Below are positions 52,130 through 61,927 of a stretch of DNA of 64,000 bases, piece after piece (within the stretch, counting starts at the first letter, position 1; each line of letters opens with the position of its first letter). The notes beneath the pieces were generated by a model. It saw only the letters and a program-made list of their open reading frames with translations. It was not told the DNA's origin and did no database searches. Source of the DNA: an uncultured Acidimicrobiales bacterium (lineage in GTDB: Bacteria; Actinomycetota; Acidimicrobiia; Acidimicrobiales; SHLQ01). The position numbers and the translations under genes are program-made. Location: the NCBI GenBank assembly GCA_938015295.1, contig CALLQB010000054.1, positions 1 to 64,000 of the forward strand, written 5' to 3'.

Positions 52130-55100
52130 TTAGGTGGTGCGGCGGCGTTTGGTGCTGGCGACGAGAAGTACGCCAGCAGACAAGAAGGCAAAGGCGGTGA
52201 GGAGAAGGATGCGCAGCTCGATGCCGGAGAAAGCAAGGTTCGGCGGATCGACCGCCAGAGCGTCAAGCGCGGCTGTTCCGGTATTGGTGATCGTGAAGAC
52301 GTTCTCGCCGCTGCTAAGAACTGGCTGCCCATCATCGCTGTAGGTCGCATCGAACAACTCGTCGACGGTCTCTACGATCTCGCACTGGGTTGTTGTTGGA
52401 AGGTCCGAGATGACCAGCGGCTCGATGCTCGAAACCGTCAGGTCGCCGGGAATCACAAACGTTGACGTCGTGAAGCCGCCCTCACACGTGACCGTCACCG
52501 GAAATTCGGTGTCGCCGTAGTCGAGGGCTGCCGGTACGTCGACCAACTCCTTTTCGATACGAAGCGTCGAGAGCGGCCGCGAGTTTTCAAACACGAGACG
52601 TCCCGTGTCATCGGAAGACACCACGCTGATGGCGTCGGCACCCACGTTCTGGCCGCCGTCGCGATCATCAAGCTGCCAATCGTCTCCCAGAACCTGCGTC
52701 GCGACACACGTGGCGTTTCCGGGTACAAGAGGCGACGTCCATGTAGCCGTGCCGTCTACCGTGGTCAGCTGGATGGTTTCGGTGTGCACCACAGCGCCAT
52801 CAGGGTCGGTGCAGGTGACCACAAACTCAAAGGTGTCGTCGATCTCCAACGGATACGTCGACTCGACCATCGTGTTGATGGTGATGGTGAAGGTTTGTGT
52901 CGAGTTGGTTATCTGGACCGACTGTGGCTCGTCGGCAATAGTGACCTCTTCAGCCGAGTAGGTGGTAGAGAAGCGCTCGTCGGCAGTCTCGACGATGCCG
53001 CAGACGGCTTCTGTGGGCAGGTCGTCAATGAGCAGAGGGGCGTTCTGCGACACCGCGAGGACCATCGAATACTGTTCCGCCTCGAACCCGCCGGTGCAAG
53101 AAAGCGTGACTTCAAATATCTCGTCGCTCAGGTCGATGTCGGCCGGGACACCATCGAGCATTTTGACGACCTCGACCGATCCGGTCAGGCGTCGATTCAC
53201 AAACGCAGCCGTCGTTGGGGCCGCGCTGCTAATGGTGATGTCTACCGACTCCGGAGACTCGAGCACCCACAGCGTTCCTGGGTCGACCTCGGCAATCGAG
53301 CACTGCGTCCCATCGGGCAACAACGGAATATCGGTATAGCGCAACATGCCGAATCCACCCGTTGCGGTGGGCACGTCAACGACAACCTCGTGAAGAGCCG
53401 AGTAGGTGGCTCCGCAGTCGACCGCAAAGACAAACGTTCCCAACGCATCGAGAGGATGAGTCGACGGCGCAATCGTCTCCTTGGTGATGATGGCTTCACC
53501 CGTCGAGTTCGTGATTTCGACCGACTCACCAGCAAGAGACATCGTGACCTGCGCAGCTGCACCCGAACCATCGTCGGGATCGTATGAGGTGATGAAGCGC
53601 GAATCGGGAGTCTCAACAACGGTGCACACCGCATCGGTTGGCAGATTGTCGATAATCCACGGCTCAGCGACAGAGACCTGGCCTGTCGTCTCATAGGACG
53701 AGGTGTTGAAGTCGCCCGTGCAGGTCACGGTTACCTCAAAGAGCGCAGTATCAAGATCAACACCAGCCGGAACACCAACCAACACCTTCGACACCGACAA
53801 CGAACCCGTCGACCGAACATTGGCAAACGCAGCCTCAACCGCAGCCGACTCATCAGTAGTCACCGTCACCGAACCAGCATCAACCAACGACCAACCCGAC
53901 GGCACCTGCTCAGAAACAACACACTCAGTCCCCGGCGGCAACAACGGCGTCCCAGGACTCTCCCAAACACCAACACCACCAGACACCGTCACATCAACAA
54001 CACCGGAGAACAACAAACCACACACAACATCAAACGAAAACACGCCATCAACATCAACCGGATGACCCGACACAACCGACGTCACCTTCGACACAAACAA
54101 CGTCGACGTCGTATTCGTCACAACCAACGACTCACCCGCACCAGAAATCGTCACCGCAGAAGACACCGACGACACAAACCGCGCATCACCATCCTCAACA
54201 ACCGAACACACAGAACCCGTCGGCAACCCATCAATCACCCACGGAACATCAACCGACACCTCACCCGTCAACACCAACGGCGACGACACAAAATCACCAA
54301 CACACGACACCGAAACACCAAACAACTCACCATCAAGATCAACACCAGCCGGAACACCAACCAACACCTTCGACACCGACAACGAACCCGTCGACCGAAC
54401 ATTGGCAAATGTGGCCGTCGAAACGCCTGCCGAGGTGACAGTCAGATCAACCGATGCAGCCGAATCACGCGTCCAACCTGAAGGTGGCGTCGACTCGCTC
54501 ACCGTGCACGCGGTTCCGTTGGGCAAAGCGGGAAGGTCGTCGTACCGCAGAAAACCAGTCGCCGTCGTCGGCGAGGTCACGGTGGTAGCTGCGATGTTGT
54601 ATGTGCCCGAGTGCGCGGCACCGCAATCAACGTCAAACGTGAACGTGCCGGTCACATCAACCGGATGAATCGAGTCAACCTCGGTCGTCTTTACGATCAT
54701 GATCTCGCCGGTCGAGTTGACGATGGCAACGTTTTCGCCGTCGTCGTCAATGGTGACCTCGCTACCAGCGCCCTCCGCTGGCGTGTAGGTGGCGGCGAAG
54801 CGTGGTTCGGTGTCCTCAACAACGGTGCACAAGGCGCCGGTCGGCAGGTTCTCAAACGTGATGGTGTCGCCATCGCCGATGGATTGGTCGAGGAACTCAA
54901 GCGGCGAAGTGACGAAGTCGCCTGCGCAGGACACATCGACGGTGAACGTGAGGCCGGCCGGGTCGAGTCCGGTGGGCGTGCCTACGACAGTCTTGGAGAT
55001 ACTGAGGTCACCGGTCTCTCGGTGGTTCACAAACGTCACCGTTGGATTGCTTTCGGAGCTGATGATCAGCTCGGTGTTGTTTGCTACCGCGTCAACGTCG

Positions 55101-58100
55101 GCGTCGCCGTCCTCGACAAGGGTCCAACCGGCAGGAAGCGTTGACTCAGAAAGGGTGCATGCGGTGCCGTCTGGAAGCAGCGGAACAGCGGGATATGACT
55201 TTGTCTCCGCTACGCCACCAACAATGTCGAACGTTTGGGCGATGGTCGTGCCGTCGGTGCACTCCATGTCGATAACGAAAGTTCCGCCAACATCAATCGG
55301 CTGGGTGCCATCGACCGTCACCTCTTTGCGAAGTGAGAACGAACCTGTGCGGTTCTCGACACCGATTTCAACGCCGTCGACGGTGATGACGGCAGCGCCG
55401 TCATCAGGGTCGTATCCAGCGAGGAACCGAGGGTCGTCCTGCTCGGTGACGGTACAGGTCGCAGCAGTCGGCAAGTCAGCGATCGTGACTGGCGTGTTCT
55501 CGGTCAGAACAAACGTGCCAAGGTCATAGGTGGGCGTGGTGAAGCCGTCGTTACAGACAACTTCGATCGTGAACTCTTCATCACCGAGCGGTACCGGCGA
55601 ACCAGTGATCGTTTTCGTGATGGTGAGGTCGCCGAGCGTCCGGTTGTTCGTAAAGTTGGCGACGGCTGCTGTGCCGCTTCCATCTGTCGTGACCGTTACC
55701 GGGTTCGGGGCGGCGACGTCCCAGCCGCCAGGAACGTCGGACTCAAAGATTTCACATTCGGTGCCGGGTGCGAGAAGCGGTGTGTCGGGCGCAGCCCACG
55801 TGCCGGCCTGCCCCACCGTAGTGATAGATACGGGCTCGATCGAGTAGCCAGTGCAGTCGATGTCGAAGGTGAAGGTGTCGTCGAGCGCGATCGGGTGCAC
55901 CGATCCGCCCACGGTGGCTTTGGTGATCCCGATCGTCGAGGTGGTGTTGGTGACCGTGAGGGTCGATCCGCCCTCCGCGAGAACTACGGCGGGGTCGATG
56001 GTGGTGGTGAAGCGGGGGTCAGCATCTTCAACAACGCTGCAGGTGGTTCCCACCGGAAGATCATCGATGACCAAGGGGGTGTTGACCGAAATAGTCTGAT
56101 CGGCGATGAGATAGGGATCGACGGTAAATCCGCCAGAGCAGCTGATGTCGACGATGAACTCCTCATCGGAAAGGTCGACCGAAGCTGGCGCTCCAACAAT
56201 TGACTTTGCGACCGTGAGAGACGCGGTGTTTCGAGTATTTGAGAAGTTCGCGGTGGGCGGATCTGCCGAGATCGTCACCGACTGAGGGTTGTCCGTGGTG
56301 ACGGTCCAGTTGGTTGGCACTGTTTCGCTGATCGAGCAGACGGTACCAAGCGGCATGATCGGAAGTTCGGTGTAAGTGATGCCGCCGATTCCCTGATCGC
56401 CGGCCATTTGATCGACACTCAGCAGGTGCGTGCCGCTGTACTCGGCGCCGCAGTCGATGTCGTAGCTGATATCGACCAGCAGATCGAGAGGGTGCGTGAT
56501 CGGCCCAACGGTGTCTTTTCGCACCGCCAGCGTTCCGCCCGCATTTGTCAGACCAACGTTGCCGCCGGTCTCGGCGATTGTCACCTGAGCGGCGGTTTCG
56601 TCACCGATGTCGGGCGAATACAGCGCTTGAAAGCGGCTGTCGAAGTCTTCGTCGACATCACAGACCGCTCCGGTTGGCAGGTTCGGCACCGTCAGCGGCG
56701 CATTGGAGGTAACCACCAGGCCAGTGAGCACAAAGGGGTTGACTGCGAAGTCGCCGGTACAACTCACGTTGACCGAGAACGGCTCATCATCGAAGTTAAA
56801 ACCGTCCGGGATACCAAGAAGGGCTTTCGAGATGACGAGATCGGCGACCGCCCGTTCGTTGGTGAAGGATGCAACAACGGTCGATGCGTCGGTCGTGGTG
56901 ATCTCTACGGTGCTCGCTCCTACTGCGGCCCAGTTCGCTGGGGGCGACTCGACAACGGTACAGACAGCGCCGGGGGCGAGGAACGGAGCGTCAGGAGACG
57001 CCCATGTGCCCGAGCCGCTGCTTGTAGCAATCGCCACGGTGTCGGTGTAAACCGTTGCGCCGTCGGCCGCTACGCAGGCGATGTCGAAAGAGAACGTGGC
57101 GTCGGGGTCGACACCGGCTGGCACCGAAGTTGTCTTGTCGATGCTGAAGGTACTTGTTGCGTTCTCAATGGCGATCGTTGCGCCAGCAGCAACAATCGAC
57201 ACGACGTTAGACGGAGCGAACGAGACACCGAATCTGCTATCAGCGGCTTCGCTGACTGTGCACTCTGCACCCAGCGGCAGGTCGGAGATGACGAGCGGCG
57301 AGCCCTCGGTAACCGTTAGCGGACCGGGCACCGTGTAGGAACCGGTTGGGAAGTTGCCGGTACACACAACACTGATCGGAAATGCTTCGGCTTCAAGCGC
57401 CGCGGTCGCTGCGAACCCAACTACGTCTTTGGTAATCGTCAGCGATGCAAGGTCGAGCGCATTCGAGAATTCGAGCGATCCGGGAGTCGCACTCGTGACG
57501 AACTCGATCGCGTCAGCACCTACGTTGGTGCCGCCAGTTCTTGAGGTAAGCGTCCATCCGGCGCCGGGGTCTTGTTCGGTCACCGTGCAGGTCGAGCCGG
57601 CCGGCACCAGCGGCAGCACCGAGGCAAGACCGGAGCCGGTCGCTCCCACAGTAGTGATCGAAACGGTCTCGTTGTAGACCGTCGCTCCGCCAGGTGCAAC
57701 ACACACAATGGCGAAGTCGAACGTGCCATCAAGATCCTCGACAAACGCGCTCGTCGCGGTGGTGACCTTGGTGAGCGAGAACGAGGTTGTCGTATTGGTG
57801 ATCGCAACCGTTTCACCGTCGCCATCGATAGTGACGGTCCCATCGACCGGAGCTGACGATGTAGAGAATCGTTGGTCGGGATCTTCCGCTACAACGCAGA
57901 CGGCGCCGGTTGGCAGTCCTTCGACGACCAGCGGGGTCGAGGCGGTCACCGGCTGATCCAAGAGAAGGAATGGCGATGAAACGAAGTCACCGACGCAGCT
58001 GATATCGACCGTAAAGACCTCGGTCGAGAGGTCAAGACCGGCCGGCACTCCGGCTAACGACTTGGTAACCGTCAGGTCGCCGACATCGCGCGAGTTCACG

Positions 58101-60685
58101 AAGTTGGCCGTGGGTTCCGGATCAGCTTCGGTGATCGTGAGATTCGCTGTGCCGCTGACGGGCGACACAAGCGACCAGCCCGTTGGCGGCGTCTGCTCGG
58201 TGATTGAGCAGTTTGAATCGGGGGGCAAAACACCCACCTCGGCATGGCTGATTCCGCCGGTTGCTCCCGTTGCGGTGAGCGATGACGCGGTCATAGCAAT
58301 GAGGTTGTCGTAGACGGTTGCTCCTGCGCCGTCGAGACAAGTGATCTGGAAGCTGAAGGAACCGCGAGGGTCGACGGGAAGCGAGGATGCAACCGTTGTG
58401 TCCTTCTGCACGATCAGCGAACCGGTGCTGTTGGTAATTTGGACCGAAGAGCCGGCAGCATCGATGGTCACGGTGCTGTCTGGGGCGTAGCGGGCGAGGA
58501 AACCGGGTTCTGGCGCTTCGGTAACCGTGCAGGCTGTTCCGACCGGGAGATCTTCAATGACGATCGGGGCGTTGGTCTGTATCGTTAGCTGGCCCGGAAC
58601 AACGTACGGGTTGGGGTCGAAACCCCCGATGCAGGTCACCGATACGTCAAATGAGTACGACGTTGCGTCGGCACCCGATGGCAGGCCGATGATTTCCTTC
58701 GAGATGGTGAGATCAGCGAAAAGGCGCTCGTTGCTAAAGCTCGCCGTCGGGGTCGAACCCGAGCTGGCGACAAGTGTCGCAGGGTTTGCGGTGGTTACGT
58801 TCCAGCCCGTAGGCACCTGCTCGGTTACCGTGCACGTCGCACCCTCGGGAACCAAGGGAGTGATTGGATAGCCGGCGAGGACTGAGCCGCCAACGGTGCT
58901 GAGCGTGATGGTGTCGCTGAAGCCGTTGTCGCACACAACCTCGAAGTCAAAAGAACCGTCGGCTGCTACCGGTAGTGCAGACGCGACGGTCGCCGACTTG
59001 CTGATAACAAACGATGCCGTCGAGTTGGTGAACGATACCGATTCATCGGCTGGCGGTTCATCGATAGTGATCGTTCCGCTGGATGCGGTGTCGACTCCGT
59101 CCGCACTAACAGTTGCGGTCACATAGGAGGTGTTGGCGACTTCGGTTGCCGTACATGTGGCACCGGCGGGAAGGTTACGGACCAGCACCTCGTCGCCATC
59201 GCTGATCTCGAACGTGCCGGCACTTGCGCTGGGCCAAGCCGTGCCGTCAGCGGCGTTTCGGAAACTGTTGCCGGGAAGCGACAGTGCGCTTCCATCAGCG
59301 GCTTCACAGACGACGTTGATGACAAAACTGTCTGTTGTGTTCGGCACCGGATGCCCGACAACCGTCTTGTCCACGGTGAACGAACCAGTGACCGTAATAG
59401 TGGTTGGGTCTCGCGGTTCGCTTCCGTCGCCCGGATCGTCGCTGAAGACATCGACAGTTCCGTCCTGGTCGAAGTCCATCGTTGCCTGATTCTCATAGTC
59501 GCCGGCGAGCATCGAGCTGCCCAACAAAACGTCGACCGTGACCACGACCGGATCCGAGCCGGGATTGGCTGGATCGGTCCAGAGGCTCGAGGGCGATTCG
59601 ACTTCGATACAGAAAGCGGTATCACCGCTCGCACCTCCGGAGGACACGACAGCGGACGGATGTGTCGACGTCCAGGTGCCGGTGTAAGTGCGACCGTCAG
59701 CTGGCAAAACGTCGCACAGGTCCACGGTTCGGTTCTGCGTTGGAAGCCCGTTGTTGATCAGAGTGAAGGCATAGGTGATCGTCGTACCAGGCGCATAGAC
59801 ACGATCGCTTGGTGCCACCGGTTCGCCTGCCCCGTCGACGACGTCCTTCTTCAGATCGATCTGGCTTACACATGCAGCCGCGTCGGTGCCGCCATTTGAA
59901 CCGACCTCGCCAACTTCAACCCAGGTCGAGGTGTCGGCCGGATCAACCTTAAAGATGTCACCCGGGTTATTCCGGAAGGAATACAAGAAGCCGGCGGCGT
60001 CGAACCACGACGCTCCGAAAGAACCGTTGGGGAATGCGCCAGGCATTGGTGTGCTCGTCGTCGCTCCGGTGTTCGGGTCGATCTTGTAGAGCTGTCGGTT
60101 GACGATCTGGTACAGGTATCCATCGAGCGGGTTGTACGAGAAGTCCGCCAGGTTCACGGGCGTCGAGCCGATATGGGTTGACGCTCCGGTGACTGGATCA
60201 ATCGACCAGAGGTTGAAACGCGCACCTGCGTACCAGCCCTTCGTGCCGCCACCATTGCCAACCGAATGGATGATGTATCGACCATCGCCCAGCACGGTTC
60301 CCGCATATGTACCCGCATCCATCGGGTACGGCGCCTGAATCGCTGTTTGAAAAACGATCGCCCCGGTCGCGTCATATGCTCGAACCTGTTTAACGCCGCC
60401 GACGCTTCCCACGCCGTAAATCCAGTTGGTGATTGGGTCATAACCCGTCGAGTTCCAAATGCTCTTGGTGCCGGCGATCGTATCGATCGTCAAGTTGCCG
60501 GGCACCGCAGGGTCAGGCACTATCCGGTGGAGCTGCCCGCCGCGCATAAGGATCGGTGTGCCGTCGCATTCCCACGGCGTGAATGCCTGAGCGCGGGCTA
60601 CCTCCGGCGCGATCACGACCAGACTCGACGCCAGGGTCGCCAAAGAAAGCAACACGAGAAACTGGGGACGGAACCTGCGATACAC
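52130..60685 (-). CDS. Giant surface protein with 23 alternating DUF5979-type repeats
   Basis: The product has 2851 residues. Signal peptide is residues 1-34 (ending VARAQA). About 38-285 look like a beta-propeller-like domain (repeated IDPxTG, YNPLDGYLYQI). About 286-430 are a DUF11-like beta-sandwich. From about 435 to 2790 come 23 modules of about 100 residues, alternating type A (…PLVIDDLPTGAxCxVxE…RF…VTNTT) and type B (…GTFxFDxxC…PLLPxGTxCTVxE…GW…FxNxR), each with a Cys pair. The tail has LAFSGIEL, a hydrophobic span and KRRR, like an LAxTG-type sortase signal. It is probably a long cell-wall stalk or adhesin. Confidence 0.88.
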   Translation of the reverse strand: MYRRFRPQFLVLLSLATLASSLVVIAPEVARAQAFTPWECDGTPILMRGGQLHRIVPDPAVPGNLTIDTIAGTKSIWNSTGYDPITNWIYGVGSVGGVKQVRAYDATGAIVFQTAIQAPYPMDAGTYAGTVLGDGRYIIHSVGNGGGTKGWYAGARFNLWSIDPVTGASTHIGSTPVNLADFSYNPLDGYLYQIVNRQLYKIDPNTGATTSTPMPGAFPNGSFGASWFDAAGFLYSFRNNPGDIFKVDPADTSTWVEVGEVGSNGGTDAAACVSQIDLKKDVVDGAGEPVAPSDRVYAPGTTITYAFTLINNGLPTQNRTVDLCDVLPADGRTYTGTWTSTHPSAVVSSGGASGDTAFCIEVESPSSLWTDPANPGSDPVVVTVDVLLGSSMLAGDYENQATMDFDQDGTVDVFSDDPGDGSEPRDPTTITVTGSFTVDKTVVGHPVPNTTDSFVINVVCEAADGSALSLPGNSFRNAADGTAWPSASAGTFEISDGDEVLVRNLPAGATCTATEVANTSYVTATVSADGVDTASSGTITIDEPPADESVSFTNSTASFVISKSATVASALPVAADGSFDFEVVCDNGFSDTITLSTVGGSVLAGYPITPLVPEGATCTVTEQVPTGWNVTTANPATLVASSGSTPTASFSNERLFADLTISKEIIGLPSGADATSYSFDVSVTCIGGFDPNPYVVPGQLTIQTNAPIVIEDLPVGTACTVTEAPEPGFLARYAPDSTVTIDAAGSSVQITNSTGSLIVQKDTTVASSLPVDPRGSFSFQITCLDGAGATVYDNLIAMTASSLTATGATGGISHAEVGVLPPDSNCSITEQTPPTGWSLVSPVSGTANLTITEADPEPTANFVNSRDVGDLTVTKSLAGVPAGLDLSTEVFTVDISCVGDFVSSPFLLLDQPVTASTPLVVEGLPTGAVCVVAEDPDQRFSTSSAPVDGTVTIDGDGETVAITNTTTSFSLTKVTTATSAFVEDLDGTFDFAIVCVAPGGATVYNETVSITTVGATGSGLASVLPLVPAGSTCTVTEQDPGAGWTLTSRTGGTNVGADAIEFVTSATPGSLEFSNALDLASLTITKDVVGFAATAALEAEAFPISVVCTGNFPTGSYTVPGPLTVTEGSPLVISDLPLGAECTVSEAADSRFGVSFAPSNVVSIVAAGATIAIENATSTFSIDKTTSVPAGVDPDATFSFDIACVAADGATVYTDTVAIATSSGSGTWASPDAPFLAPGAVCTVVESPPANWAAVGASTVEITTTDASTVVASFTNERAVADLVISKALLGIPDGFNFDDEPFSVNVSCTGDFAVNPFVLTGLVVTSNAPLTVPNLPTGAVCDVDEDFDSRFQALYSPDIGDETAAQVTIAETGGNVGLTNAGGTLAVRKDTVGPITHPLDLLVDISYDIDCGAEYSGTHLLSVDQMAGDQGIGGITYTELPIMPLGTVCSISETVPTNWTVTTDNPQSVTISADPPTANFSNTRNTASLTVAKSIVGAPASVDLSDEEFIVDISCSGGFTVDPYLIADQTISVNTPLVIDDLPVGTTCSVVEDADPRFTTTIDPAVVLAEGGSTLTVTNTTSTIGITKATVGGSVHPIALDDTFTFDIDCTGYSIEPVSITTVGQAGTWAAPDTPLLAPGTECEIFESDVPGGWDVAAPNPVTVTTDGSGTAAVANFTNNRTLGDLTITKTITGSPVPLGDEEFTIEVVCNDGFTTPTYDLGTFVLTENTPVTIADLPTAATCTVTEQDDPRFLAGYDPDDGAAVITVDGVEIGVENRTGSFSLRKEVTVDGTQPIDVGGTFVIDMECTDGTTIAQTFDIVGGVAETKSYPAVPLLPDGTACTLSESTLPAGWTLVEDGDADVDAVANNTELIISSESNPTVTFVNHRETGDLSISKTVVGTPTGLDPAGLTFTVDVSCAGDFVTSPLEFLDQSIGDGDTITFENLPTGALCTVVEDTEPRFAATYTPAEGAGSEVTIDDDGENVAIVNSTGEIMIVKTTEVDSIHPVDVTGTFTFDVDCGAAHSGTYNIAATTVTSPTTATGFLRYDDLPALPNGTACTVSESTPPSGWTRDSAASVDLTVTSAGVSTATFANVRSTGSLSVSKVLVGVPAGVDLDGELFGVSVSCVGDFVSSPLVLTGEVSVDVPWVIDGLPTGSVCSVVEDGDARFVSSVSSAVTISGAGESLVVTNTTSTLFVSKVTSVVSGHPVDVDGVFSFDVVCGLLFSGVVDVTVSGGVGVWESPGTPLLPPGTECVVSEQVPSGWSLVDAGSVTVTTDESAAVEAAFANVRSTGSLSVSKVLVGVPAGVDLDTALFEVTVTCTGDFNTSSYETTGQVSVAEPWIIDNLPTDAVCTVVETPDSRFITSYDPDDGSGAAAQVTMSLAGESVEITNSTGEAIITKETIAPSTHPLDALGTFVFAVDCGATYSALHEVVVDVPTATGGFGMLRYTDIPLLPDGTQCSIAEVDPGTLWVLESPESVDITISSAAPTTAAFVNRRLTGSVEVVKMLDGVPADIDLSDEIFEVTLSCTGGFEAEQYSMVLAVSQNAPLLIDDLPTEAVCGIVETADERFSTTYSAEEVTIADEPQSVQITNSTQTFTITINTMVESTYPLEIDDTFEFVVTCTDPDGAVVHTETIQLTTVDGTATWTSPLVPGNATCVATQVLGDDWQLDDRDGGQNVGADAISVVSSDDTGRLVFENSRPLSTLRIEKELVDVPAALDYGDTEFPVTVTCEGGFTTSTFVIPGDLTVSSIEPLVISDLPTTTQCEIVETVDELFDATYSDDGQPVLSSGENVFTITNTGTAALDALAVDPPNLAFSGIELRILLLTAFAFLSAGVLLVASTKRRRTT
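53750..54409. repeat. 78-bp identical direct repeats bounding one A/B module pair
   Basis: The same 78-bp sequence is present at 53750-53827 and 54332-54409, 582 bp (194 codons) apart and in frame. It encodes 26 residues that start the type A modules 9 and 10. The enclosed module pair 9A-9B has codons markedly richer in G and T on the coding strand (GTT, GTG, GGT, TTG, TGT) than its neighbours. Recombination between copies would delete or duplicate exactly one A/B pair and keep the frame. Confidence 0.88.
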
Positions 60686-60803
60686 CTGGGGCCTCGATGC
60701 GAAGAGCTACACCCTTACGATCGGCATCAAATAGCCGATTCTTAGCTACCAACATCGGTGTACTGGACCTCGGTTACGCCGCATTCATTGCTGGTTAACG
60801 CGC

Positions 60804-61844
60804 TTAGGCAACTGCCGGTCGTTTGCCAAGTTGATACAGCCAACGAAAGTGCGATCGGACCGCTGCGGTCATCGATGCATGCGAACGGTAGCGAGCCCCA
60901 TGGGCGGCACACATCTCTTCCACCTTTTGCTGCAGCTGTGGATACATGGTGTGCGGCAACGACGGCACCAAGTGATGGGCCACCTGCTTATCGAGACCAC
61001 CGGCAAGCCACTGAAAGACTTTGCCCAGTGGACCTTTCGTCTGCACATCAGCGGTGACGCTTGCCTGATGGCGTACGAACCGCCCGCTCGGCGTGTCGTC
61101 GGAAAATTCGTAGTGCTCGACAATGTCGACCACATGCGCGACCTGCACCGTCAGCGCCAAAGCAACCCCCACAACCCACGCCACGCCGAAGGCGACCAGG
61201 GCCGCCTTAATCCCATACAGATACACGGGAAGAACGAGCGCCCAGCCGATAAAGACCACTTTGCCTATGAGCAGTCCAACCACTTGCAACGTCGACGGTT
61301 TGTCCTCGATCTTGTAGTCGCGAATCGACGACCTCAAAAGATTGTAGAAGTCGGCGAAAACGAACTGGACGGGAAGAAATCCGTACAACACTGGGGCATA
61401 CAGATGTTGATACCGATGCCACACATGCCACTTCTGATAGTGGTTAAGCCGGAAGAACGGCTGCTGGCGAATGTCGGCGTCTACTTCATCGACGTTGGCA
61501 TGGTGATGGTGGACATCGTTGTGTTTGATGCACCACATCAGTGAACTCGCTCCGAAGAAATCGAGCGAATAACCAACAAGCCGGTTCATTCGTGGGCGGG
61601 CAAACATCGCTCCATGGTTTGCGTCGTGCATCACTACCGAAATCGTCGCATAGGAACTAACCGCTAGGCCGACAAGACCGACAACCAACCCCCAACCGTT
61701 CCCGCTCACTGCCAACACGTAGCTCACAATGAAGCCCACCATGACCAGCGCCGCTTTGCGCTGCACTTTGCGGCGAGCGGCCGTAATTTCGGTCGGGTCA
61801 AGCTGCTCGATGAGTTGTGCGCTAACAGAAGCTAGGGACTCCAT
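60804..61844 (-). CDS. Membrane fatty acid desaturase
   Basis: The product has 346 residues. The three His boxes of acyl-lipid/acyl-CoA desaturases are present: HDANHG (about residue 73), HNDVHHHH (about 108) and QVAHHL (about 285). Four hydrophobic spans lie around them (AALVMVGFIVSYVLAV, GLVVGLVGLAVSSYA, LIGKVVFIGWALVLPVYLYG, ALVAFGVAWVVGVALALTV). It introduces a double bond in fatty acyl chains at the membrane using ferredoxin or cytochrome-derived electrons. The third box with Q is typical of front-end-type enzymes, but regioselectivity is not certain. Confidence 0.88.
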   Translation of the reverse strand: MESLASVSAQLIEQLDPTEITAARRKVQRKAALVMVGFIVSYVLAVSGNGWGLVVGLVGLAVSSYATISVVMHDANHGAMFARPRMNRLVGYSLDFFGASSLMWCIKHNDVHHHHANVDEVDADIRQQPFFRLNHYQKWHVWHRYQHLYAPVLYGFLPVQFVFADFYNLLRSSIRDYKIEDKPSTLQVVGLLIGKVVFIGWALVLPVYLYGIKAALVAFGVAWVVGVALALTVQVAHVVDIVEHYEFSDDTPSGRFVRHQASVTADVQTKGPLGKVFQWLAGGLDKQVAHHLVPSLPHTMYPQLQQKVEEMCAAHGARYRSHASMTAAVRSHFRWLYQLGKRPAVA

Positions 61845-61871
61845 AGTTCGAGTATTGCATCTAGGACCGCA

Positions 61872-61905
61872 CGGTGCGTCCGGGCGGACTCGCCCGAACG
61901 CACCG
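61872..61905. terminator. Strong GC-rich hairpin
   Basis: Fifteen-base arms (61872-61886 and 61891-61905) around the loop GACT pair with a single mismatch. It lies just after the stop of the minus-strand gene at 61928-62560 and ahead of the desaturase start, where a terminator of the upstream transcript is expected. No U-run follows. Confidence 0.65.
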
Positions 61906-61927
61906 CCTGCGGCGCTTCGTGAGTGCG

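Noticed and set aside
56408-57319. A 303-codon plus-strand frame opposite the giant surface protein
   Set aside because: Its sequence mirrors the repeated modules on the other strand and shows no start signal or known motif.
52130-60685. CRISPR-like or satellite repeat array
   Set aside because: Repeats are about 300 bp, divergent, and in frame with a protein; they are domain repeats, not spacer arrays.
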